Positions 7,660-13,690 of a DNA stretch of 18,824 nucleotides are shown piece by piece. How positions within the stretch are numbered: the stretch's first letter is position 1; each line of letters starts with the position of its first letter. The translations under genes and the position numbers were made by a program. Origin of the DNA: an uncultured Oscillospiraceae bacterium (GTDB lineage Bacteria; Bacillota; Clostridia; Oscillospirales; Oscillospiraceae); assembly GCA_934593275.1 (NCBI GenBank), contig CAKTQE010000047.1, positions 1 to 18,824 of the forward strand. Reading direction: 5' to 3'. The notes under the pieces were generated by a model, which searched no databases, was not told the origin of the DNA, and saw only the letters and a list, made by a program, of their open reading frames with translations.

Positions 7660-8025
7660 ATGGCAAAACGTGAATTGACCTGCATCGGCTGCCCTCTGGG
7701 CTGTTCCATTACCGTGACTATGGAAAACGGTGAGATCAAAGATGTCACCGGCTACACCTGCAAGCGTGGCCATGACTACGCCAGAAAAGAAGTAACCAAT
7801 CCCACCAGAATCGTTACCAGCACCGTGCGCCTGACAGGCAGCCGCAACGGTGAGGCGGTGGTCAGCTGCAAGACCGCCCAGGATATTCCCAAGGGCAAGA
7901 TTTTTGACATTGTTTCCGCACTAAAGGGCGTAACGGCCAAGGCCCCCGTTCACATCGGTGACGTGCTCCTATCCAACGTCGCCGGAACCGGCGTGGACAT
8001 CGTCGCCACCAAAAATGTTCCCTAA
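7660..8025 (+). CDS. DUF1667 family Cys-rich protein
   Basis: A 121-residue protein whose N-terminus has Cys8-x2-Cys11-x3-Cys15 (CIGCPLGC) and Cys34 (TCKRGHDYA), a four-Cys set suited to an Fe-S cluster or a metal. The remainder contains TNPTRIVTSTVR, typical of DUF1667. It is the third gene of the redox trio, starts two bases after the previous stop with GAGGAGG upstream, and is followed by a strong terminator. The family is repeatedly found beside such FAD oxidoreductases; its biochemical role is not settled. It may act as an electron-transfer subunit, standing in for GlpC, which is absent here. Confidence 0.88.
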   Translation: MAKRELTCIGCPLGCSITVTMENGEIKDVTGYTCKRGHDYARKEVTNPTRIVTSTVRLTGSRNGEAVVSCKTAQDIPKGKIFDIVSALKGVTAKAPVHIGDVLLSNVAGTGVDIVATKNVP

Positions 8026-8051
8026 TCCTCCTTCCTTATCTTCCCCACGCC

Positions 8052-8091
8052 CCCCGGGCGCACCGTTTGGCGCGCCCGGGGTCACTTTTTT
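8052..8091 (+). terminator. Terminator of the glp operon
   Basis: CCCCGGGCGC (8052-8061) pairs perfectly with GCGCCCGGGG (8072-8081), followed by TCACTTTTTT. A textbook intrinsic terminator 26 bases after the DUF1667 stop. Confidence 0.93.
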
Positions 8092-8287
8092 GCAGCCGCT
8101 TTCATTCCCAACGTGATGGATCACCGCCTTCCGGATGACCCGAAAATCAGAAAAACAGAGGCTTTTGAACAGCTCCGATTGAAAAAACAACCATGTCAGC
8201 GAAACCGTACGGAACGGCCTATGTGCCGTTCCGCGCCAAAAAGGACGGAACTGTTTCTGATAATACCCGAAAACGTCCCCCAATTTT
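8092..8287. other. Gene-poor gap with a perfect hairpin
   Basis: No convincing gene. A perfect eight-base stem GGAACGGC-ctatgt-GCCGTTCC lies at 8211-8232. The forward frame from 8192 reads MSAKPYGTAYVPFRAKKDG before running into the neighbouring repeat, so it may be a chance frame or a gene remnant. It lacks a ribosome binding site. Confidence 0.35.
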
Positions 8288-8410
8288 GTCATTCCGACCG
8301 CAGCGCAAGCGGAGTGGAGGAATCCACCACGTTGGAAAATGAACCAACGCAAGGTAAAAATTGCAACTTGGAAAGATCCCTCGACTCCGTTTCTCTCCGC
8401 TCGGGATGAC
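8288..8410. repeat. MITE-like element with inverted ends
   Basis: The left end GTCATTCCGACCGCAGCG (from 8288) continues through about 8325. The right end (about 8375-8410), read on the minus strand, begins GTCATCCCGAGCGGAGAG. The two ends are related inverted copies of one repeat of about 36-40 bases, including GGAGTNGAGG and a following GATC or AATC. The 50-base interior carries no gene. Frames through it give the low-information peptides commonly mis-called as hypothetical proteins. The outer edge continues into the mosaic repeat at 8396. Confidence 0.6.
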
Positions 8411-8508
8411 ATGTTGGGGGTGGTACCGTTCAGCCATACGAGTTCTATTTGTTACGTTGTATGGCGATGGATCATCGCCGCTGCATTGGGTGTACAGTAT
8501 AGGATGGT
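8396..8508. repeat. Mosaic palindromic repeat, copy 2
   Basis: This is the second copy of the family at 50-180: GCTCGGGATGACAT, GGGTGGTACCGTT, TTCTATTTGTTACG (8443-8456), the hairpin GGCGATGG-atc-atCGCC, then GCTGCATT. It lacks the extra GCCAGCCCC hairpin present in copy 1. The two copies run in the same orientation about 8.3 kb apart. Confidence 0.6.
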
Positions 8509-8565
8509 GTCAACGTATTGAATGCCGCTCAAATTGGTGATAAAATAATTTTGAAATTATTTCTC

Positions 8566-8592
8566 AAGCCATGCAATATCTGGCTTCTTTTT
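8566..8592 (+). terminator. Possible terminator or attenuator before the sigma gene
   Basis: AAGCCA (8566-8571) and TGGCTT (8581-8586) flank a nine-base loop and are followed by CTTTTTA. It may block read-through into the sigma operon or act as an attenuator if the start site lies upstream (TTGAAA at 8551-8556 is a weak -35 candidate). A small CCCC...GGGG hairpin follows near 8612-8623. Confidence 0.4.
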
Positions 8593-8644
8593 ACGCCTAT
8601 ATAAGTGTAACCCCTTTTGGGGAAAACAGATAGGAGGCGATCCT

Positions 8645-9199
8645 ATGGAGGATCAGGGAATTTTGGAGTTGTTTTTGAAACGCTCAGAGCAAGCGGTGGT
8701 GGAAACGGATAAGAAGTACGGCGGGTATTGCTATGCCATTGCCTACAATATTTTGTCTTCCCGGGAGGACTCGGAGGAGAGCGTGAATGATACATATCTC
8801 ACGGCCTGGAATACCATCCCGCCCAGGAAGCCCGGGGTTTTGGGGGCATTTTTAGGGAAGGTCACAAGACATCTGTCCATTGACCGGTGGCGAAAGCTTC
8901 GCACCCAGAAGCGGGGCGGCAAGGAGATGATATTGGCCCTGGAGGAGCTGGGGGACTGCGCCGACCCTCAGGGGCTGGAGGGGCAGCTGTCCCAGCGGGA
9001 ACTGGCCCGGGTTCTCAACAGCTTTCTGAACAGCCTGCCGGAAACGGAGCGAAATGTATTTTTGTGCCGGTACTGGTATGTGGATTCCATTGAGGCAATT
9101 GTCAGAATCACCGGCTTTTCCCAGAGCAAAGTTACCTCCATGCTCCACAGGACCCGGCAAAAGCTGTGGAAAAAACTGGGGGAGGAGGGCTTGGTATGA
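8645..9199 (+). CDS. ECF-like RNA polymerase sigma factor
   Basis: A 184-residue sigma-70-family protein with region 2 (about residues 20-90, including AYNILSSREDSEESVNDTYL and the DNA-contacting HLSIDRWRKLRTQKRGG) and region 4 (about 115-178, LNSLPETERNVFLCRYWYVD then the helix-turn-helix GFSQSKVTSMLHRTRQKLWK). There is no region 1 or 3, so it is an ECF-type or closely related alternative sigma factor. AGGAGG precedes the ATG. The last codons overlap the start of the next gene by four bases (ATGA), so the membrane protein is translationally coupled. That arrangement is usual for a sigma factor with its regulator. The inducing signal is unknown. Confidence 0.92.
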   Translation: MEDQGILELFLKRSEQAVVETDKKYGGYCYAIAYNILSSREDSEESVNDTYLTAWNTIPPRKPGVLGAFLGKVTRHLSIDRWRKLRTQKRGGKEMILALEELGDCADPQGLEGQLSQRELARVLNSFLNSLPETERNVFLCRYWYVDSIEAIVRITGFSQSKVTSMLHRTRQKLWKKLGEEGLV

Positions 9200-11271
9200 A
9201 TCCCATGGACATTATGAAAGGCCTGAACGGAATCAAAGACAGCTTCGTCATGGATGCCCAGGACTTCCGGCAGGGAAAACGAAAGGTTCGCCATATTCCC
9301 CATAAAAAACTCTGGCTCATTGCCGCCATCATCGCCCTGGCCCTGCTGCTGGTGGGGTGTACGGTGGTGTATGTGCTGCGGCTGCAGGATATGGCCTTTG
9401 GGCAGGATACCCAGGAGGTCCTTGGAAGCGGTGTGCAGGACCGAACACTGCTTTCCTTGCAGGGCGTCAAGGGAACACCGGGGTATCAGGCCACCAAGGA
9501 GTGGTACGAATGGCTGAAAACCTACGACCCGGATGACCGTATTTATCACTCCCAAGAGGCATTTTCCGAGGATTTTGGGGACGATTACTATGCCTACAAC
9601 CTCTATACCCGGGAAATGAAGGACAAGCTGGATGAAATCTGCGAGAAGTACCATCTGAATCTGTTAGGAAAAATGTATGTAGACCCGGACGAGGCGGCGG
9701 CCTGCAAGGCTCTGGGCATTCAGGGGATCCTCCGGAGCGATGCCCGGGCGCAGACCAATTTTGGCAGTGTGCGCTACTATGCTGACGGCTCCTTTACCGT
9801 GGAGGGAAAAATGACCCTGGAAACTCAGGTCTGGCCTTATGAGGAAATCGTGACCTTTTCCTGCTGCCGGAAGGACAGCTTCAGTGACCTTTACGGCTCC
9901 GTTGGCCCGGAGGGGACCTACGAGGAATGGACCTACACCACCTCCCAGGGGGTAGACGTGCTTCTGGTTCTGGAACAGCGGAACGCCATGAACCAGCAAA
10001 TTCTTCTGATGGCAGACCGGGGAGAATATGTGTTTACGTTCCATGCCCTGGAATATGACCGGGCGTGGACGAGGGAAGCCCTGGAAGCCTATGCGGAGGC
10101 TTTTGACTTTACCATCCAGCCCCAGAAAGTCCACCAGGAGGCCCTGGCCCAGACCCAGCAGCGCAGGGAGGAGGCCGACGAAGAAATCGCCCAAGATTTT
10201 GATAAAAAAGCACACTTCTATTCGGATTTGGGGTATGATGCACGAATTAAATCCAAAATGGAAATCAGTACCCATCCGTCACAGCTGGGCTTTTGTTTGA
10301 TGGACTTGGACGGGGACGGTGTGGAGGAACTGATCGTAGGTGAAAACGGTTACATCATGGATGTTTATACGAAGCGGGACGATGGCACACAAAAAATAAT
10401 GACGCCAACATTCGGCTTCTTTGGAATGATACAGGAATCCTGTCGTTATATCGACAGTATGGGCGAGATTCATGCTTCCAATTCTTATATGTATCTCTGC
10501 GAGGATCATACGTTGGCCTATGTCTCTGTTACTACCAGCGGCCAAAAGGCGTATTACTTTGCAAAAGTTGAAAATGGGAAATACACCTGGACGGACTGTG
10601 TGTTTTATTATCCCAATGTTGAGTATTACCAGGACAACCCCTGGATTTCAATTCCGGACATGAATAATAGCCACATCAAGGTTCCCATTACAGAGAAAAT
10701 ATTCAATCAGGTCGTTCAGTCCCATCCACGGGTTCCACCAACGTTCATACCCATCAGTCAATTTCCCTTGCCAGATAATGCGCCCAGCGGTATTACAGGA
10801 GAGGATCAAGTATATAGCTCCATCTCCCAGCTGTTGGAGGATTTGAAAGGCGATGGTTCCGATGATACCCCGTGGAACTACAGCCTCCTGGACCTGGACG
10901 GTGACGGACAGGAAGAACTGTTCCTGACCAAAGGGGCATGGAAAGGGGTTCTGACCGTTAAAAACGGCAGGGTGAAAATTCTGGAATGTGGGCAGGACAT
11001 CCGCATTTGCAAGGGGAATTACATTCTCCACACCTGCTCTTACTTAGACGGCAACAGTGCCACCAGCGTTTATAAGGTACAAAACGGAAACGCCGTCCTT
11101 GTAGACTATGTACGCTATGACAACAGCCGGGAAAACCCATGGCTTTACGCCCCGGATGCCCAGGACGAATCTCTGAAACCCATTACCAAGCAGCAATACG
11201 AGGACATTCTATCCAAATATGAGGCCATGACCCCGGAAATGCACCCGGTATCCGGGGGCGGCCTGTATTAA
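9196..11271 (+). CDS. Sigma-coupled single-pass membrane protein
   Basis: A 691-residue protein. ATG 9196 overlaps the sigma stop (ATGA) and has GGAGGAGGG just upstream; an in-frame upstream ATG at 9166 is less likely. Residues 1-38 are cytoplasmic and basic (RQGKRKVRHIPHKK), 39-63 form one membrane helix (LWLIAAIIALALLLVGC...), and the rest would be outside. The outer part has an unrecognised first half and two calcium-binding-like motifs, DLDGDGVEEL (370-379) and DLDGDGQEEL (566-575), resembling FG-GAP/VCBS-type loops. The coding sequence between about 10190 and 10830 is AT-richer than its flanks. By position and topology it is probably an anti-sigma or sensor, but no standard anti-sigma domain is recognised. 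Confidence 0.75.
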   Translation: MNPMDIMKGLNGIKDSFVMDAQDFRQGKRKVRHIPHKKLWLIAAIIALALLLVGCTVVYVLRLQDMAFGQDTQEVLGSGVQDRTLLSLQGVKGTPGYQATKEWYEWLKTYDPDDRIYHSQEAFSEDFGDDYYAYNLYTREMKDKLDEICEKYHLNLLGKMYVDPDEAAACKALGIQGILRSDARAQTNFGSVRYYADGSFTVEGKMTLETQVWPYEEIVTFSCCRKDSFSDLYGSVGPEGTYEEWTYTTSQGVDVLLVLEQRNAMNQQILLMADRGEYVFTFHALEYDRAWTREALEAYAEAFDFTIQPQKVHQEALAQTQQRREEADEEIAQDFDKKAHFYSDLGYDARIKSKMEISTHPSQLGFCLMDLDGDGVEELIVGENGYIMDVYTKRDDGTQKIMTPTFGFFGMIQESCRYIDSMGEIHASNSYMYLCEDHTLAYVSVTTSGQKAYYFAKVENGKYTWTDCVFYYPNVEYYQDNPWISIPDMNNSHIKVPITEKIFNQVVQSHPRVPPTFIPISQFPLPDNAPSGITGEDQVYSSISQLLEDLKGDGSDDTPWNYSLLDLDGDGQEELFLTKGAWKGVLTVKNGRVKILECGQDIRICKGNYILHTCSYLDGNSATSVYKVQNGNAVLVDYVRYDNSRENPWLYAPDAQDESLKPITKQQYEDILSKYEAMTPEMHPVSGGGLY

Positions 11272-11315
11272 CGGCCTGGGCGGCTTACCGCCGAAAGAAT
11301 GCAGGAGGAGCATGT

Positions 11316-12371
11316 ATGAATCCAATGGATATTATAAATGGCCTGGGCGGCATTGAGGATGGCTTTGTCATGGCCGCGGCGGCTTTCCGGCAGGGAAAGG
11401 GAAAGCTGCGGTCAGTGGCAAAGAAAAGACTTTGGCTTCTGGCGGCCATGATCGCCCTGGCCCTGCTGCTGGTGGGGTGTACGGTGGTGTATGTGGTTTC
11501 CGGGAGCAACTGGTATGCGGAACGCTGGTATAGAGACTTCTTTTCCACAAATGCGTCTACGGACAATCTGGAAGACCTGACTGGTCATCAGCAGCAGATC
11601 TGGAACCGGGGCCTGGTAAAGCTGGACCAGAGTGTGACCTGCAACGGTTATACCGTCACCCTGGAATCCGGAATCAGCGATGGGTACCGGATGCTTATCA
11701 AATACCGGATCGATGGGCCTGAGGGAATGGTCTTAAATGGGGACGGGTATCAGCTGCGCTACACCACGGATATGCAGATACCACATTTTGGTGATGGAGA
11801 TTATTCGCTGGGGGTCTATGGGGAAGAACTGCTGCAAGATGAAAACCCCAATGACGGCACTGTTTACGGCCTTTTTGAGTGGCTCTTTCAGCCACCGGAG
11901 GGGTCGGACTTCTCCATAACGGATGGCACACAGTGGAATATTACCGTCCATGAGATCTGGGAAGTAAACCGTTCTGCCGAAAAGAACGCTCTTACAACGC
12001 TCTGCCAAGGAACTTGGGCGTTTCAGGTGACCTTTTCGGAGGATTTGCTTGTGACAAATTCCACAGAGCTTGTGGAAAACACTGTCCGATGCGCGGCTTT
12101 TCGCAGTTTCAGAAACCGTCAGTTCCCCTTGAAAGTGCGGGTCACGTCTTTTGAACTGCGTTCTCTTTCAGCGACCCTGCGCTATAACATGCCGTTGACC
12201 GGCTCCTGGGAGGGAATCACCCTTGGCCCCATTTCCCTGGTCATGCAGGACGGAACCAAAATAGAGGCCCATTTCCGAACCTCCATCTACCGGGGAAACC
12301 AGGAAGAATGCCTCTATGTATTCGACCGCCCCATTGCCCCGGAGGATGTGGCCCGTATTGAATTTCCCTGA
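11316..12371 (+). CDS. Second membrane sensor-like protein with shared N-terminal module
   Basis: A 351-residue protein. Its first 60 residues closely match those of the preceding protein (MNPMDIINGLGGIEDGFVM..., FRQGKGK, then the helix LWLLAAMIALALLLVGC), but the outer domain is different. It is rich in beta-strand and has the look of a DUF4179/DUF5643-like, Ig-type ectodomain (YRMLIKYRIDGPEG, QWNITVHEIWEV, LGPISLVMQDGTKIEA). The ATG follows AGGAGG by eight bases; the gene starts 44 bases after the previous stop and ends at a strong terminator. It is probably in the sigma operon. A role as an alternative regulator of the same sigma factor is inferred from the shared module only. Confidence 0.75.
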   Translation: MNPMDIINGLGGIEDGFVMAAAAFRQGKGKLRSVAKKRLWLLAAMIALALLLVGCTVVYVVSGSNWYAERWYRDFFSTNASTDNLEDLTGHQQQIWNRGLVKLDQSVTCNGYTVTLESGISDGYRMLIKYRIDGPEGMVLNGDGYQLRYTTDMQIPHFGDGDYSLGVYGEELLQDENPNDGTVYGLFEWLFQPPEGSDFSITDGTQWNITVHEIWEVNRSAEKNALTTLCQGTWAFQVTFSEDLLVTNSTELVENTVRCAAFRSFRNRQFPLKVRVTSFELRSLSATLRYNMPLTGSWEGITLGPISLVMQDGTKIEAHFRTSIYRGNQEECLYVFDRPIAPEDVARIEFP

Positions 12372-12382
12372 CATTTAGAAAC

Positions 12383-12430
12383 TCCCCCTCTGCCATCCCA
12401 AAACGCTGGGCGGCAGAGGGGGATTTGTTG
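12383..12430. terminator. Shared terminator between convergent genes
   Basis: TCCCCCTCTGCC (12383-12394) pairs perfectly with GGCAGAGGGGGA (12412-12423). An inner CCCA...TGGG stem extends it. ATTTGTTGTG follows on the plus strand and AGTTTCTAAA on the minus strand, so it can serve both the sigma operon and the facing zinc-ribbon gene. Confidence 0.85.
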
Positions 12431-12444
12431 TGTGGGGCAGATGG

Positions 12445-13536
12445 TCAGCGTTTTACGGGAATGTCCAGCACCCCCAGTTCCCAGCCGGTGTCCTGGGTTT
12501 GGGCGGTGAGGGCGGCGGTGATTTTTCGGAGGGAATTCCAGTCCTCCTGGGGAACGCTGTAGAGTTCCAGGCAAAAGACACTGGTGGACTGGGCGGGAAG
12601 TTCGGCCCAGAGAAACGCTTCGGTGTCTTTGCCGTTGACCTGAATATCCTCCCCCAGAAGCTGCATATCCTGGTCGGTGTTGTTTTTGGCACACAGGAGG
12701 ATGGAGGAATCTATCAGCTGGTCCTCAGAGAAATAATCGCTGATAGGGCCAAGGCCGTAGAGTACCAGGTCTCCGGAGTCGTAGATGGGCTTTCCTGGCA
12801 GGGCCAGGGTGTGCCGGTAATCCGGGGCGGCGTTGCCCTGGATGGTCAGGTCATTCAGGTAAATGGGGTCTGCGGTGTCGTCTTTGTCGTCGTAGGCCGT
12901 CAGGTCAAAGTTGATGTTCTGGATTTGGGCGATGTTTCCTGCGGCAAGACCTTTCTGGCTGAGCCACAGCTGACCCGAAACGGTTTCGCCGGGGGCGGCT
13001 TCGATGTAAAAGCTGGCAAAGTCCGACAGGCACAGGTCATTGACAAACAGCCGTTCCAGCAAAAACACATAATCCCGGTCCGTGTGGTTCACAATGTAGA
13101 GAGGGATGGAATCTGTCTCACCGTCTTCCCACTGGGAAATGATGGTAAAGTCCTCGTTGTCTAGCAATGTGGCACCGTTCAAAGGCAGGCTCACGCTTTC
13201 CGTCTGCTCCGGGGCAGGGGGGAGGGTTACATAGTCGCTGCCCGTCAGGCAGCGCATCAGCAGGCCAAAGGGGTTGGCCAGAAAAAGACCCAGAATGGCA
13301 ATGACCACGGCTGAAGGAAGCCCCTTGCGCTTCCGCTTCTTTCGCTCCTGCCGGGGGCAGTCAAAGGGGTCTTTGTAGGGGATGGGCTTCCGGGTTTGCC
13401 CCTGGATGACCAGCGGTTCCCCCTGATGGACGTGGGTGCGGTGGGCGATCTCCTCGCTAAAGGACTCGTAGGCACAGTTCTTACATTTTTTTCCGTTAAA
13501 CGGGTTGCCGCAGCTGGGACAGACGTATCGAGCCAT
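12445..13536 (-). CDS. Zinc-ribbon membrane protein with tandem outer domains
   Basis: A 363-residue protein. A CxxC-x8-CxxC zinc ribbon opens it (Cys6, 9, 18 and 21). A linker with a very basic stretch RQERKKRKRK (62-71) leads to one membrane helix (about 73-94) and an outer region. The outer region seems to hold two related Ig-like units. One begins IPLYIVNHTDRDYVFLLE and the other ILLCAKNNTDQDMQLLGE; each continues with a VND/VNG turn and a later strand. AAGGAGG precedes the ATG, and a consensus-like promoter lies just upstream. No function is known. The topology, with an inner zinc ribbon and outer Ig-like domains, suggests envelope monitoring or binding, which is inference. Confidence 0.75.
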   Translation of the reverse strand: MARYVCPSCGNPFNGKKCKNCAYESFSEEIAHRTHVHQGEPLVIQGQTRKPIPYKDPFDCPRQERKKRKRKGLPSAVVIAILGLFLANPFGLLMRCLTGSDYVTLPPAPEQTESVSLPLNGATLLDNEDFTIISQWEDGETDSIPLYIVNHTDRDYVFLLERLFVNDLCLSDFASFYIEAAPGETVSGQLWLSQKGLAAGNIAQIQNINFDLTAYDDKDDTADPIYLNDLTIQGNAAPDYRHTLALPGKPIYDSGDLVLYGLGPISDYFSEDQLIDSSILLCAKNNTDQDMQLLGEDIQVNGKDTEAFLWAELPAQSTSVFCLELYSVPQEDWNSLRKITAALTAQTQDTGWELGVLDIPVKR

Positions 13537-13561
13537 AGGCGTGGCCTCCTTTCTTTTCTAT

Positions 13562-13590
13562 ATTATATCAGGCAAAGGTGGGGCCGTCAA
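13562..13590 (-). promoter_or_regulatory. Promoter for the zinc-ribbon membrane protein
   Basis: On the minus strand, TTGACG (13585-13590), a 17-base spacer, and TATAAT (13562-13567), about 25 bases upstream of the start codon. It is back to back with the polymerase promoter, with four bases between the two -35 elements. Confidence 0.85.
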
Positions 13591-13594
13591 TCTA

Positions 13595-13623
13595 TTGACA
13601 GAGAAAAACGTATGTTCTATAAT
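13595..13623 (+). promoter_or_regulatory. Consensus promoter for the Y-family polymerase
   Basis: TTGACA (13595-13600), a 17-base spacer and TATAAT (13618-13623), a perfect sigma-A consensus. Such strength in a translesion polymerase gene would be expected to need tight repression; the spacer carries a LexA-like box. Confidence 0.92.
13605..13618 (+). promoter_or_regulatory. LexA (SOS) box
   Basis: AAAACGTATGTTCT matches the Gram-positive LexA consensus CGAACATATGTTCG at 10 of 14 positions, with the core AAC-N4-GTT intact. It lies between -35 and -10, where bound LexA would block RNA polymerase. DNA polymerase genes of this family with YolD partners are known SOS genes, so the assignment is well supported by context. 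Confidence 0.7.
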
Positions 13624-13636
13624 AGAGTGGAATGAA

Positions 13637-13669
13637 GGGAAGCTCTTGTCGATTTAATCAGAGCTTCCC
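13637..13669 (+). promoter_or_regulatory. 5' UTR hairpin before the polymerase gene
   Basis: GGGAAGCTC (13637-13645) pairs perfectly with GAGCTTCCC (13661-13669). It lies in the leader just upstream of the ribosome binding site AGGGGGTG (13677-13684). No T run follows on the plus strand, so it is not a forward terminator. It may protect the mRNA or influence translation. Confidence 0.5.
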
Positions 13670-13690
13670 CCAAAAAAGGGGGTGGGCCTT

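Noticed and set aside
6341..7666. 441-residue minus-strand open frame opposite the FAD/NAD oxidoreductase
   Set aside because: Shadow frame with no recognisable domain, opposite a clear enzyme.
7969..8412. Minus-strand frame beginning MSSRAERNGVEGSF
   Set aside because: It starts in a repeat and runs through the operon terminator into the DUF1667 gene; peptides of this type come from repeats and are a common mis-annotation.
9346..9360. LVGC in the membrane helix as a lipoprotein signal
   Set aside because: It fits the lipobox pattern, but a 38-residue cytoplasmic part precedes the helix and hydrophobic residues continue after the Cys, so a plain membrane anchor is more likely.
12430..13164. 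244-residue plus-strand frame opposite the zinc-ribbon membrane protein
   Set aside because: The minus-strand gene has a promoter, ribosome binding site, zinc ribbon and membrane helix; the plus frame has none.
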